A DNA stretch of 32,580 nt. Source: Polyrhizophydium stewartii. Lineage: Eukaryota > Chytridiomycota > Chytridiomycetes > Rhizophydiales. Shown one piece after another: positions 9,877-19,030 of this stretch. A model generated the notes under the pieces. The model was given only the letters and a program-made list of their open reading frames with translations, did no database searches and was not told the origin of the DNA. A program made the translations under genes and the position numbers. The stretch lies in NCBI GenBank assembly GCA_027604665.1, contig JADGIZ010000061.1:1-32580 (forward strand). Direction: 5' to 3'. Numbering within the stretch: the stretch's first letter is position 1; the number at the start of each line of letters is the position of its first letter.

Positions 9877-11443
9877 TTTACACCTTATTTTCTAATTCTT
9901 AAATTCTTTTTTACACTTAACCCGCTTTTTTGACCTCTTAATAAAAAACACTTACCACACTACTTCAAATATATACTGAAATATATAATATTAACCATAC
10001 AACGTATAGACTTTAATAAACGCAGGAAACTAAGTTAAATAGTCTCCTAACCTGACAGGACTATTGCTAGTCATAAGCCTCTCCAATAACATATAAATAA
10101 CTGCTTTAGAAACAAGCTACTTACAGTTACCTAAATCACTAATTAGTACTACAAAAATTCAAACCTGTCGCTAGCGCGAGCTTAATAGTTCTTCTAGATT
10201 TTGAATGAGAGTTGAACCCATTCTTCTCAATTAGGGTTCAAGGTTAGTTATTATATTGGTTCGAGTTTGGGGGGGGGGGCGAAAATCATTGCAAATCTTA
10301 TCCTTGGGCGTCAGCTGACTGATGAAGCAGGCATCGGGGGGGCGGCGCCCCCTTATTCATGAAAACAACATTCTCATACGTAATTGATTTTAGAGGGGAA
10401 ACCCCCGATCGCGGCTCGATTTGATGATAAACTATAGGCACCTCTTTAATTGCTGATTTTGGGGCCCCCCCCGAGGGGGACGAACCAAAAAGGGACGGGA
10501 GGTGTGACGAGATAATTGAGTTGTCGATCTTCTAGATCGATTGTTTTATCGATTACTCCTCAATAGATCTGATTTATTGGATCAAATCAAAAGAGTCTAG
10601 AATAGCAGCTCGTATGAGCTGCCACTCGCCCTAGGGGCCGATTTGACAAGAAAAGACGAGTGGCTTATTTTTTATATTTTGATGAACCCCTGTTGATTAG
10701 ATAGGGAATATAGGGTATTTTATAAAGGATGGTGATAATATGGGATAATCAAAAGAGAAAGGAGATCCCCCGGTGCCAAATCATCAAATCTGGCCTATTT
10801 GAGGTTAGCTGCGCGATTAGATGGAATCTAGAGGGGGAAACCCGAAAGCCCGGGCCCCAATGCTAAATAGAAAAACTCAATCAATCACGCACTCAACTCT
10901 TTGGATTCACATCGCCCCGGTCAATGAAGCACCGGGCCGCGATTTACAGCCGCTAGGGGTCGCTCAAAACCCCAAAACCTCGATTATTATTTGTAATTGG
11001 TCTTATTGTCACTTCTATTTTTATTAGATTGCAACGGAGTTGCTCCCAATATATAGGGGAAACCCTAAATAGAAGAAGGTCAAATAATAGCAAAGATGAT
11101 TAGATGATAGCTATAATAAGTTGGTGTGATCGCGGCTCTATTAGATTATAGAATGTAGGTTAGCTGACTAATTATAGCCAACCTCTGGTTGGCGAGAATC
11201 CTAATAGTTGTGATGGGGCCAAATATTACTTAGAGATTCTGTCTTTTCGAGCGGCGCTGCGCTGCGGCAGCCGCGATCAGGTGAACCTCCTCTATTTGCC
11301 ATATAAGAATCAAATAATAGAATAGACATCTATTTCCATTTATTCTGTTCTCATATGTAATTTATTACTCAATCATACTTCCATTGCTTGATGATTGAAC
11401 TAATGAGTCTTAGATAGTTCCTCATCCTCTAATCAAAATAATA
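9877..11443. other. Noncoding stretch with G/C runs and small hairpins
   Basis: No gene is recognised. Features include an 11-G run at 10,269-10,279, GC-rich pieces at about 10,333-10,350 and 10,461-10,480, and a motif GGGGCCGATTTGAC near 10,636 that resembles the right arm of hairpins at 25,540 and 26,270. A 68-codon plus frame at 10,821-11,027 crosses GC-rich repeat material and is not supported as a gene. Confidence 0.45.
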
Positions 11444-11563
11444 TCGCGGCCGCGACGTCGCCTCAGAAGCTCTTCTGAGGCCCGGATCTGAAGGATCCGG
11501 GGGAGCCTTGTAAAGGCTCCGGTCGCGGAGTGGCCGGCCTTCGCCTACGCCACACCCGCCGCT
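11444..11563. repeat. GC-rich palindrome cluster
   Basis: The module order is CGCGGCCGCGACGTCG, CCTCAGAAGCTCTTCTGAGG, a GGATCTGAAGGATCC stem, GGAGCCTTGTAAAGGCTCC, GGTCGCGGAGTGGCCGG, CCTTCGCCTACGCCACACC and GCCGCTT. It is nearly the same as 18,212-18,336 and as the cores of the 627-bp duplicated units, and is the inverse of 1,086-1,204. Confidence 0.85.
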
Positions 11564-12493
11564 TAAAAATCAGTAAATAACTTCTAGTTGTGATTCTTGG
11601 AATTATTTATTGACTCTATTTTTGTTCACCTCTAAACCATTCCTACCTTATTTTGCTGCAAAATAGCCTAAACCTTCCCATCACAGTATCAAGAGCCAAT
11701 CTATTACACAACATAGAATTCCAACCAATTAAGCGTTATATGTTCTTGAATGCATTTGACTATTAGTACCCAAATGGCCAGTCTACGTTTATTTTAGTAC
11801 ATCTTATATACTCTTTAACATTAGGTTTATCGTAATATCTGTAATGTTACAATTTCTAAGGATAACCACAAAGGAAGCCGAGACTACCACTCATTACAAT
11901 CGGGCTAGCGCCAAGCGAACCTAACATTAATAAAGAACCGAGATAGAGGTTATGTAAAAATACCTTAAATGTTTATCGATATCATCTTTCTAGATTAGCT
12001 CATATAAAAATTATTAGTAAAAAAATCACTTCAAGATCGCGCCGCGACGTAGCCTCCTTGAAGGAGGCGGTCGCTCCAGCCGCTTAAGGTATTGTCTAAG
12101 AATAAACAGAAATTACTTAATTACTTCGAATTTAGAATTCGTAACTATTGACCCAGCTGGTTTTAGTAACTTCACAATTTAATAGCCAGCAGCGCCACGT
12201 TGGTGCTGCTCCAATAAACGGGGCCACGCATAAAGTAGAACCATGGGACATGGTGAAACCCAGCTTTCAATTTAATTCCAAGTATAAGAAATGCTCCTCT
12301 TCAAATTATTTATAATTAGAACACATAAGCCATTTATAATTATCTCAAAATGAAGACCCCTCGAGCCAGAGGGGTGGAATAAAGCGCAGCGAAATTCGGG
12401 GAGTTGTAAGGTCCAGCTACTCGGATGTTCTAACTAAAAAAACGAGTAAGGAACTCGTGAAAACGGCTGATCCTGATGAGGTTATTCTAATTT
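11564..12493. other. AT-rich spacer
   Basis: No gene is recognised. A small hairpin set lies at about 12,037-12,087 (CGCGCCGCGACGTAG, then CCTCCTTGAAGGAGG). The segment 12,180-12,270 is locally GC-richer and contains an AGCAGC...GCTGCT stem. I tested it mentally against conserved small-subunit rRNA and tRNA segments without a match. Confidence 0.45.
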
Positions 12494-12606
12494 GCGCCGC
12501 GACGGCCGCGACGTCGCCTATGTCATGCTTCATCGGGCCCTTAAAGGGCCCTAACCGGCCCGCCCCTTGAGGGGCGGGGCCCCTTAAGGGGGCCCGTCGC
12601 TCCTAG
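12494..12606. repeat. GC-rich palindrome cluster
   Basis: Modules include GCCGCGACGGCCGCGACGTCG, a GGGCCCTTAAAGGGCCC stem, CCGCCCCTTGAGGGGCGG and GGGGCCCCTTAAGGGGGCCC, ending in GTCGCTCC. It abuts the left copy of the 1,094-bp repeat. Confidence 0.8.
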
Positions 12607-12615
12607 CTCCAATTT

Positions 12616-13709
12616 GTCTAGATATCTAGCATCTGTATGAATACAATTACTAGTCTTTGATCATTATTCATCCTATTTCTAATTCCAGTTCATGTAGATA
12701 ATGGTCCTAGTAATATTAGTGTCAAAATCAGGAATAGAAGATGATTTGCTTACAAACCTCAGGAGGAAAGCAATAAAGCTCGTGGCCGCTACGTTGGGGC
12801 TCCCCCCGGTCGGCTTCCGGTTCCACCTCGAAAGGATAACATCTAATTACAATTATGACCCCTAAATTCTCAAGAGGAGTTTGAGCGGCTTCGCGACTAA
12901 ACTAAAAATCTATTGCAACCTCCAATTAGCGCCTCCAGACGGAGGCTCATCCATGACGGAGTTACCTTCATCTTGTCTCTTTTCAAATTGAAGTTATACC
13001 ATGTTGAATGCAGTTGTTACAAATAATAATACTACTTAAAACCATCGTTCAGCTTATTGACAACGATCCACTGCGAGAATCTTTAAGAATGCTTTGTTGC
13101 TCTTTTAGGGCTAGTCTACATTACATCTTCTAGTTAAACATCTAAATGCTAGGATCCTTTAATATTGCAATTAGCAATTTCTCATCAAAATACTATTTGA
13201 ACTCATGTACATGAGTGGATTAAAAGGAATCGATTTCAAACAAATTCCAAATCAAGCAATAATTAGTCAACAACCAATGGTAGACAGCACTAGCATGAAC
13301 CTATAAGCTTTGGCTAGTACTCTAATTGATCGCACCCTAGGTGCTACTTATATGAATGGTTAGAGAAATAAGATAGCAACCCAAAGACGTATTTGCTGAC
13401 TTTAGCTTTTACGCAAGCACTATAATCTATGTTTATTACTAAATTGCGTTTTGTTCTACTTTTTCATACTTATTCACAAAGCATTCACTGGACTATAATC
13501 GAATAGAACTTAGATCTAGATTGTATGATATCCTAGGTGTCACAGGTAGGCTATTGATAGTTACAACGATATTTTATCTAGGTCCAATACCATAAGTATA
13601 ATTAGAATCCCATGTAATTGTAAGTCATAAGTATTCTGTGTTTAAAGGTGGAAATAATACTATAAGCTCATTTAGATAGACAATATCTATTTTATATCTG
13701 ATTGATCTC
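12616..13709. repeat. 1,094-bp direct repeat, left copy
   Basis: This copy begins GTCTAGATATCTAGCATCTG and ends at the first N. It reads identically to 13,720-14,813 by eye. It contains no recognisable gene, only small hairpins such as ATTTGAACTCATGTACATGAG and TGATCGCACCCTAGGTGC. Because both copies touch the gap, this is probably the end of one contig duplicated at the start of the next. Confidence 0.9.
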
Positions 13710-13719
13710 NNNNNNNNNN
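13710..13719. other. Assembly gap of ten Ns
   Basis: Ten consecutive Ns separate two identical 1,094-bp sequences. A fixed-length short gap flanked by a perfect overlap is typical of scaffolding that failed to merge overlapping contigs. The true molecule may hold a single copy. Confidence 0.98.
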
Positions 13720-14813
13720 GTCTAGATATCTAGCATCTGTATGAATACAATTACTAGTCTTTGATCATTATTCATCCTATTTCTAATTCCAGTTCATGTA
13801 GATAATGGTCCTAGTAATATTAGTGTCAAAATCAGGAATAGAAGATGATTTGCTTACAAACCTCAGGAGGAAAGCAATAAAGCTCGTGGCCGCTACGTTG
13901 GGGCTCCCCCCGGTCGGCTTCCGGTTCCACCTCGAAAGGATAACATCTAATTACAATTATGACCCCTAAATTCTCAAGAGGAGTTTGAGCGGCTTCGCGA
14001 CTAAACTAAAAATCTATTGCAACCTCCAATTAGCGCCTCCAGACGGAGGCTCATCCATGACGGAGTTACCTTCATCTTGTCTCTTTTCAAATTGAAGTTA
14101 TACCATGTTGAATGCAGTTGTTACAAATAATAATACTACTTAAAACCATCGTTCAGCTTATTGACAACGATCCACTGCGAGAATCTTTAAGAATGCTTTG
14201 TTGCTCTTTTAGGGCTAGTCTACATTACATCTTCTAGTTAAACATCTAAATGCTAGGATCCTTTAATATTGCAATTAGCAATTTCTCATCAAAATACTAT
14301 TTGAACTCATGTACATGAGTGGATTAAAAGGAATCGATTTCAAACAAATTCCAAATCAAGCAATAATTAGTCAACAACCAATGGTAGACAGCACTAGCAT
14401 GAACCTATAAGCTTTGGCTAGTACTCTAATTGATCGCACCCTAGGTGCTACTTATATGAATGGTTAGAGAAATAAGATAGCAACCCAAAGACGTATTTGC
14501 TGACTTTAGCTTTTACGCAAGCACTATAATCTATGTTTATTACTAAATTGCGTTTTGTTCTACTTTTTCATACTTATTCACAAAGCATTCACTGGACTAT
14601 AATCGAATAGAACTTAGATCTAGATTGTATGATATCCTAGGTGTCACAGGTAGGCTATTGATAGTTACAACGATATTTTATCTAGGTCCAATACCATAAG
14701 TATAATTAGAATCCCATGTAATTGTAAGTCATAAGTATTCTGTGTTTAAAGGTGGAAATAATACTATAAGCTCATTTAGATAGACAATATCTATTTTATA
14801 TCTGATTGATCTC
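13720..14813. repeat. 1,094-bp direct repeat, right copy
   Basis: Same sequence as 12,616-13,709. Unique sequence resumes at 14,814 with CTTGCAAGAATGG. No gene is recognised. Confidence 0.9.
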
Positions 14814-15572
14814 CTTGCAAGAATGGAAACATTATTGAATTAATTTATATTATTAAATTTCTTTGTTGTCTTGTTTAATTACATATTCTTAACCTGTGAT
14901 TCGTTAGGACGACCCCCGTACGGGGGGAGCTTACGCGCCGTCCGATTGTATCGCAAAGGATCTGAAAGATTAGATCTACCTACTTCTAAAACTAAACATC
15001 CTAATTGACTAAATCTATAATCTTAAGAGGCTAGATCTAAATAAATTATGCTTAATCTAGATTTAGTCAATCAGGCTTCGGGTTGTAGTATATTCACAAG
15101 CCCAGGCGGTCTTCATAGCCCTGCATGCTTGCTAAGGTTTTTTAAGAATTAACTGCCGGAGCTAATTATTGGTGCTTTTTTGTTCAATTTGTTCTAATCC
15201 TTTATCTGCTCCTTATGCCTTTTCCTTCTAGGCTCTCAGGTCTCTGGTTTAATTAGGTTAAAATCTGTCCATTTAAGCGATTGCGTGATTGTGGTTAGTC
15301 GTTTAAGTAAATGCAGTGGCTTCAAAATTAAAGATTTCTCTGCTTTCCCTTTGGAGCTTTTATCGCTATCTCCTTACTCAGTCTTTGTACTTTATTTATC
15401 ACCTCTCCTAGACTATAAATACTACTATAGAGATTGATCTTGACACCTATAAAATAGAATGATGACTACTTTATCTCCATTAATGCTATATACAGGTTTA
15501 CTTGCTAGAACACCTCCAATTCCATCTAAAGGTGAAGGACACTACTGACATACCTGCCCCTTTGGGGAGATT

Positions 15573-15608
15573 TCGAGGTGGAATCGAATCTCTGATTCGA
15601 CTCCACGA
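15573..15608. repeat. Nested hairpin, TCGAGGTGG family
   Basis: The outer arms TCGAGGTGGA and TCCACGA enclose the inner palindrome TCGAATCTCTGATTCGA. The same combination occurs 216 bp away at 15,789-15,825. Confidence 0.75.
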
Positions 15609-15788
15609 CCATCTTTAAGATCGACTTTTTGGGGCCACGGTTTTGGAGCGACTCCTAGCGGGGGCGCGCGCTGCGGCGCCGAAAAACCCCAAAACCGGTT
15701 GCGTTGATAAATCAGAAAATCGTCCAAATCGGCAAATCGTCCACTACGGAGTCGCTCATCATCGCAAAAGGGCCAACATCCTCTATAT

Positions 15789-15825
15789 ATCGAGGTGGAA
15801 TCGAATCTCTGATTCGACTCCACGA
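15789..15825. repeat. Nested hairpin, TCGAGGTGG family
   Basis: Same outer arms and inner palindrome as 15,573-15,608. Confidence 0.75.
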
Positions 15826-16789
15826 CTATCTAATCCCGAAAGGGAGGCTCCAAAGTGTGTTCTCGATTTCGTGCGGCGGTGAGATTTTGTGTAGCGCGAA
15901 TGTCAAATGTTAGTTTTATTTACTTTTTCAAAAAGCAATGTATTTAGGCTTAGGATAGTCCGACGAATGTTTTATCTTTGCCGTAGTACAAAATCGTCAA
16001 GTAGCCAATTTGACTTTCGTAGTTCACGCGTTTTTTCATCAGATAACCCATTGAACCTAATTAGCTAATAGATACTCTAGTTAATAGATAGTCGAACCGT
16101 AGGTTCGATGAATAATAGGGTATGGTCTAAGCTTAATGGCTACATGTGGTTTAGCTAGCCTAACAAATAAACAACCAGTTGTAAGGATTTCAACCAGCTA
16201 CATTAGGATTCCGTGCAATAAATAAATCACTCTCACTCTATGGTTGGTGCTAAAAGGGTTAACTTAGGTATTAATACACATGAGGAGTAATTCGTATGAT
16301 AAACAACAGCGATAATATCGGGTAACTTAACACTAACCTAACCAGTCAATCAATAGATAGAGCTTTTAACTTACATCATTTCATTATAGAAAACGTGTCA
16401 ATCTTCAAATAGAGAGAGGCAAAGCGAGATCTAATCAATAAGTTACGCACTATTATATGTTGGACTAGTCCGAGCTCTAATTACGCTCGGATCCTATTAA
16501 TTTAGTTATTGCTTGCATTAGCATAAATAATTACTAGTAGCGATTGGTATTTTATTGGACCCATTTATAAGAAAGAGCCCGCCCCCCTTAGGGGGGGCGG
16601 TGTCAGGTTACCTAATTGCTAGGGTGATTTTATATAAATAGATGACATGGCCAATCTAATAGATAAAGGGACTTGAACAAGAGATGTCAATATGGATTAA
16701 AAGGGTCGTCAAATCTAGAAGTAGGCCCATAGTTAGGTCTTAGCTTGGCTTGGTTAGAACTTTAGATCATTTGTAAAAAACTAGGAAAA

Positions 16790-17066
16790 TCGCGACGTCG
16801 CCTCCTTACGGATATGATTAGATCCGGAGGCCCGCCCCTTAGGGACCCGGAGCGGCTCCGCCGCGGCAAGGGGTCCCGAGGTCTTTAAGACCTCGAGGGG
16901 CGGCGGCCCCCCCATCTTCGATGGGGGGCCGGTCGCGGACGTGACGTAGGAGCCTTTACAAGGCTCCGGTCACTCCGCGACCGGGCTTCGCCCTACGTCG
17001 CTCCGGGGTCGCTAGGAGTCGCTCCAAGCTTCGAAGCTTTCAGCTTTTCAGGCCGCGACGCTCCAA
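16790..17066. repeat. Longest GC-rich palindrome cluster in the window
   Basis: About 277 bp of almost continuous palindromes. Starting at CGCGACGTCGCCTCC it has a GATCCGGAGG piece, CGGAGCGGCTCCGCCGCGGC inside a stem of GGGACCC type, GAGGTCTTTAAGACCTC, GGCCCCCCCATCTTCGATGG, GGAGCCTTTACAAGGCTCC and several GTCGC or GCGAC joints. Hairpins are visibly placed inside other hairpins: CCCCTTAGGGACCC is separated from GGGTCCCGAGG by the CGGAGCGGCTCCGCCGCGG hairpin. No coding content is evident. Confidence 0.85.
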
Positions 17067-17504
17067 TTTGCAGCGAAGCTAGCGATCAAATAATTAACCT
17101 AGATTATTAAATAAACTGAATATCGATCTATGATCGACTAATATAGAAAAACTATTGTAATTTAGTTAAATGAATAAAAACATCTTTTGAAGCGGCTCCG
17201 CTATTTCAACTAATAGTAGTAAACACAGTTGGATAGAATTTCAAATTCCCTGTTTAACTTATTTTATATAGTCAATCACTATTTCTATCATTCTATTCAT
17301 ATATTCCCCTTTACTAAGGAAAATCTTTTCATCTCATTACTATTTATTTCCCATTACGCAACTATTGTATCTCCCCTTATTTGTAGGACCTCCGGTCCGC
17401 TTCATCTAATTATTAGTTGCTTCATTACTACGTTCAATCGGCACTATGCCTATATTAGATTTAATATAAACTATTTATATAGCAGGATGAAATTACTAAT
17501 TCGG

Positions 17505-17542
17505 AAGGACGTCGCTGAACGCGAGCTTACGCGCCGTCCGAT
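17505..17542. repeat. GGACGTCGC...GCGCCGTCC hairpin
   Basis: Relatives lie at 6,839-6,866 (inverse), 14,905-14,946 and 17,639-17,720. The outer arms are similar while the inner sequence differs in each copy. Confidence 0.65.
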
Positions 17543-17871
17543 TTAGATTAGTAGTACATCAATCTATTATTTACTCTAGCCTACCTTAGGTTGGCGACTA
17601 CCCCATATACCCTCACCTATCTATACCATTACATTCGTTAGGACGACCCCCCTCGAGGCCTTGAAGGCCTCCGGATATATCCGTAAGGGGGGCTGACGCG
17701 ACGCCACGCACGCTAGTCCGATCTATTTATCCTATATCATAACCTAAGCCTAGTTACTATATTACTCTTTATTAGCTAGATAACCTACATGAGAAGGATG
17801 ATGATCTGAAGGTAGTGATTCACAATTAGAATTGCCGCTTTGCGGGAATTCGTGCGTACGCACTGAATTTG

Positions 17872-17916
17872 ATCGAGGTGGACGTGCCCGCCCCGCGGTG
17901 CGTTCACCTCCACGAT
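17872..17916. repeat. Nested hairpin, TCGAGGTGG family
   Basis: It has the outer arms ATCGAGGTGGA and TCCACGAT with an inner CGTGCCCGCCCCGCGGTGCG, very close to the copies at 1,742-1,782 and (inverted) 3,275-3,320. Confidence 0.75.
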
Positions 17917-18211
17917 GAAGTTGATTATAGGCGTAGCTAGCGATTGCGTGATGGTCTAGACTAGATTAGCATAAATATATATTAGTTGGTTTAGTGCGGC
18001 GCCGCAGCGACTGCATGATTAAGGAGTGGTGAACCTTCTATCAATTATTTACCTTTTTGACTAATTAAAATAAGCAATAATAATGACTTTTGTAATCTCT
18101 GAGATAACCTAAATCTAAATAACTTTAATATTCCTCACGGACTGGATCTAACGCTAGTATTGATATCTATAATGAGAAAGTAATAATGACAAAGTCCGAA
18201 GGTCAGAATAG

Positions 18212-18336
18212 ATCGCGTCGCGACGTCGCCTCAGAAGCTCTTCTGAGGCCCGGATCTGAAGGATCCGGGGGGGCCCCCCTAAGGGGGGCCCCGGTCGCGG
18301 AGTGGCCGGCCTTCGCCTACGCCACACCAGCCGCTT
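18212..18336. repeat. GC-rich palindrome cluster
   Basis: The module order is CGCGTCGCGACGTCG, CCTCAGAAGCTCTTCTGAGG, a GGATCTGAAGGATCC stem, GGGGCCCCCCTAAGGGGGGC, GGTCGCGGAGTGGCCGG, CCTTCGCCTACGCCACACC and GCCGCTT. Compared with 11,444-11,563 one inner module (GGAGCCTTGTAAAGGCTCC) is replaced by the GGGGCCCCCC stem. Confidence 0.85.
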
Positions 18337-18812
18337 CACGTATGTCCCCAAGAACCTAACGTTACAATATCTAAATCTTGAGCGACGTAGCCCGTAGGGC
18401 GGTCGCTCCGCGACTGCGTGATTCTCAACTTTTAATCCAGCTCGCTAGCGCGAGCTCCGCGTAGCTTATTTAAGATATACTATAAATATTTCTGTTATAA
18501 ATCATCTAGTCTTTTACTAATAATATTTTGTCCTATATTAGACCTATCTATATTAGAAGTAATGTATGTATAAGAGAATCAGAAAATAATAAACCACCCG
18601 CGTTAGCCGGGCCGGAGGCCCTCCGCGCCACCGCGCCGAGGTGGTTGATAAAGGTTAAAAGAGAAGGAATCTCTAAAATAAGATTAAAAGAGACTGGAGA
18701 TACATTTAATTGTAATTTTCAAGTTAAATGGTGAGAGATATAATGAAGTACAGGTAATATGATGTTAGGTAATGTAAATGGATTTAATGAGAATAGTAGG
18801 TCTGATATTTAA
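18337..18812. other. Spacer before the nad1 remnant
   Basis: No gene is recognised. A GC-rich palindromic segment at about 18,598-18,646 lies in AT-rich sequence, bounded by CCACC and GGTGG. The sequence just before 18,813 does not match the upstream part of nad1, so the remnant starts abruptly. Confidence 0.4.
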
Positions 18813-19030
18813 TTCTTTATAGGTCTAGTAGCTGAAACAAATAGAGCTCCGTTAAATTGAGCTGAATCGGAACTAGTTAGTGGATTCATGACAGAATACG
18901 CTGCAGTTATATTTGTTTTATTCTTAGCTGAGTATTCTAGTATTGTATTAATGAATCGACTCAAGTCGATTCATTCTTTGGAGGGTATCTAATACAAGTA
19001 GATTACCCCACTCATGAGTTAGATTATTAA
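18813..19030 (+). pseudogene. nad1: Degenerate NADH dehydrogenase subunit 1 fragment
   Basis: The plus strand encodes a piece of complex I subunit 1, a membrane protein of the proton-pumping arm. Readable phrases are FFIGLVAETNRAPLN, then ESELVSGFMTEYAAVIFV, LAEYSSIVLMN and, in a shifted frame, SFFGGYLIQ. Together they cover the conserved AETNRAP...ESELVSGF loop and the following helix, roughly 50 of about 330 residues. Defects are a TGA after APLN, loss of about two residues before ESELVSG, loss of one residue in the FFLAEY segment, and a palindrome AATCGACTCAAGTCGATT inserted after VLMN that breaks the frame. Nothing recognisable flanks it. Intact cox2 and orf209 nearby use no TGA, so this TGA is most simply a stop. 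I take it as a gene relic hit by a hairpin insertion. Confidence 0.85.

Larger units (their letters stand above)
14814..16789. other. Noncoding stretch with several hairpin families
   Basis: No gene is recognised. It holds a GGACGACCCCCGTACGGGG...CGCCGTCC hairpin (about 14,905-14,946), two copies of the TCGAGGTGG hairpin (15,573-15,608 and 15,789-15,825), a GC-rich piece at 15,645-15,682 and a GCCCGCCCCCCTTAGGGGGG stem near 16,580. Frames at 15,542-15,913 on both strands are read-through of these palindromes. A T-rich block at 15,160-15,420 has short open stretches but no recognisable protein. Confidence 0.45.
17067..18211. other. Noncoding stretch with two GGACG...CGTCC hairpins
   Basis: No gene is supported. 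A hydrophobic frame at 17,229-17,546 (plus) begins at TTG rather than ATG, has the Phe/Ile/Tyr content expected from T-rich DNA, and ends inside a hairpin. Hairpins lie at 17,505-17,542, 17,639-17,720 (which carries a nested GAGGCCTTGAAGGCCTC stem) and 17,872-17,916. Confidence 0.45.

Noticed and set aside
17229..17546. 105-codon hydrophobic frame as a membrane protein gene
   Set aside because: It begins at TTG, ends within a repeat hairpin and has only the composition expected from T-rich DNA.
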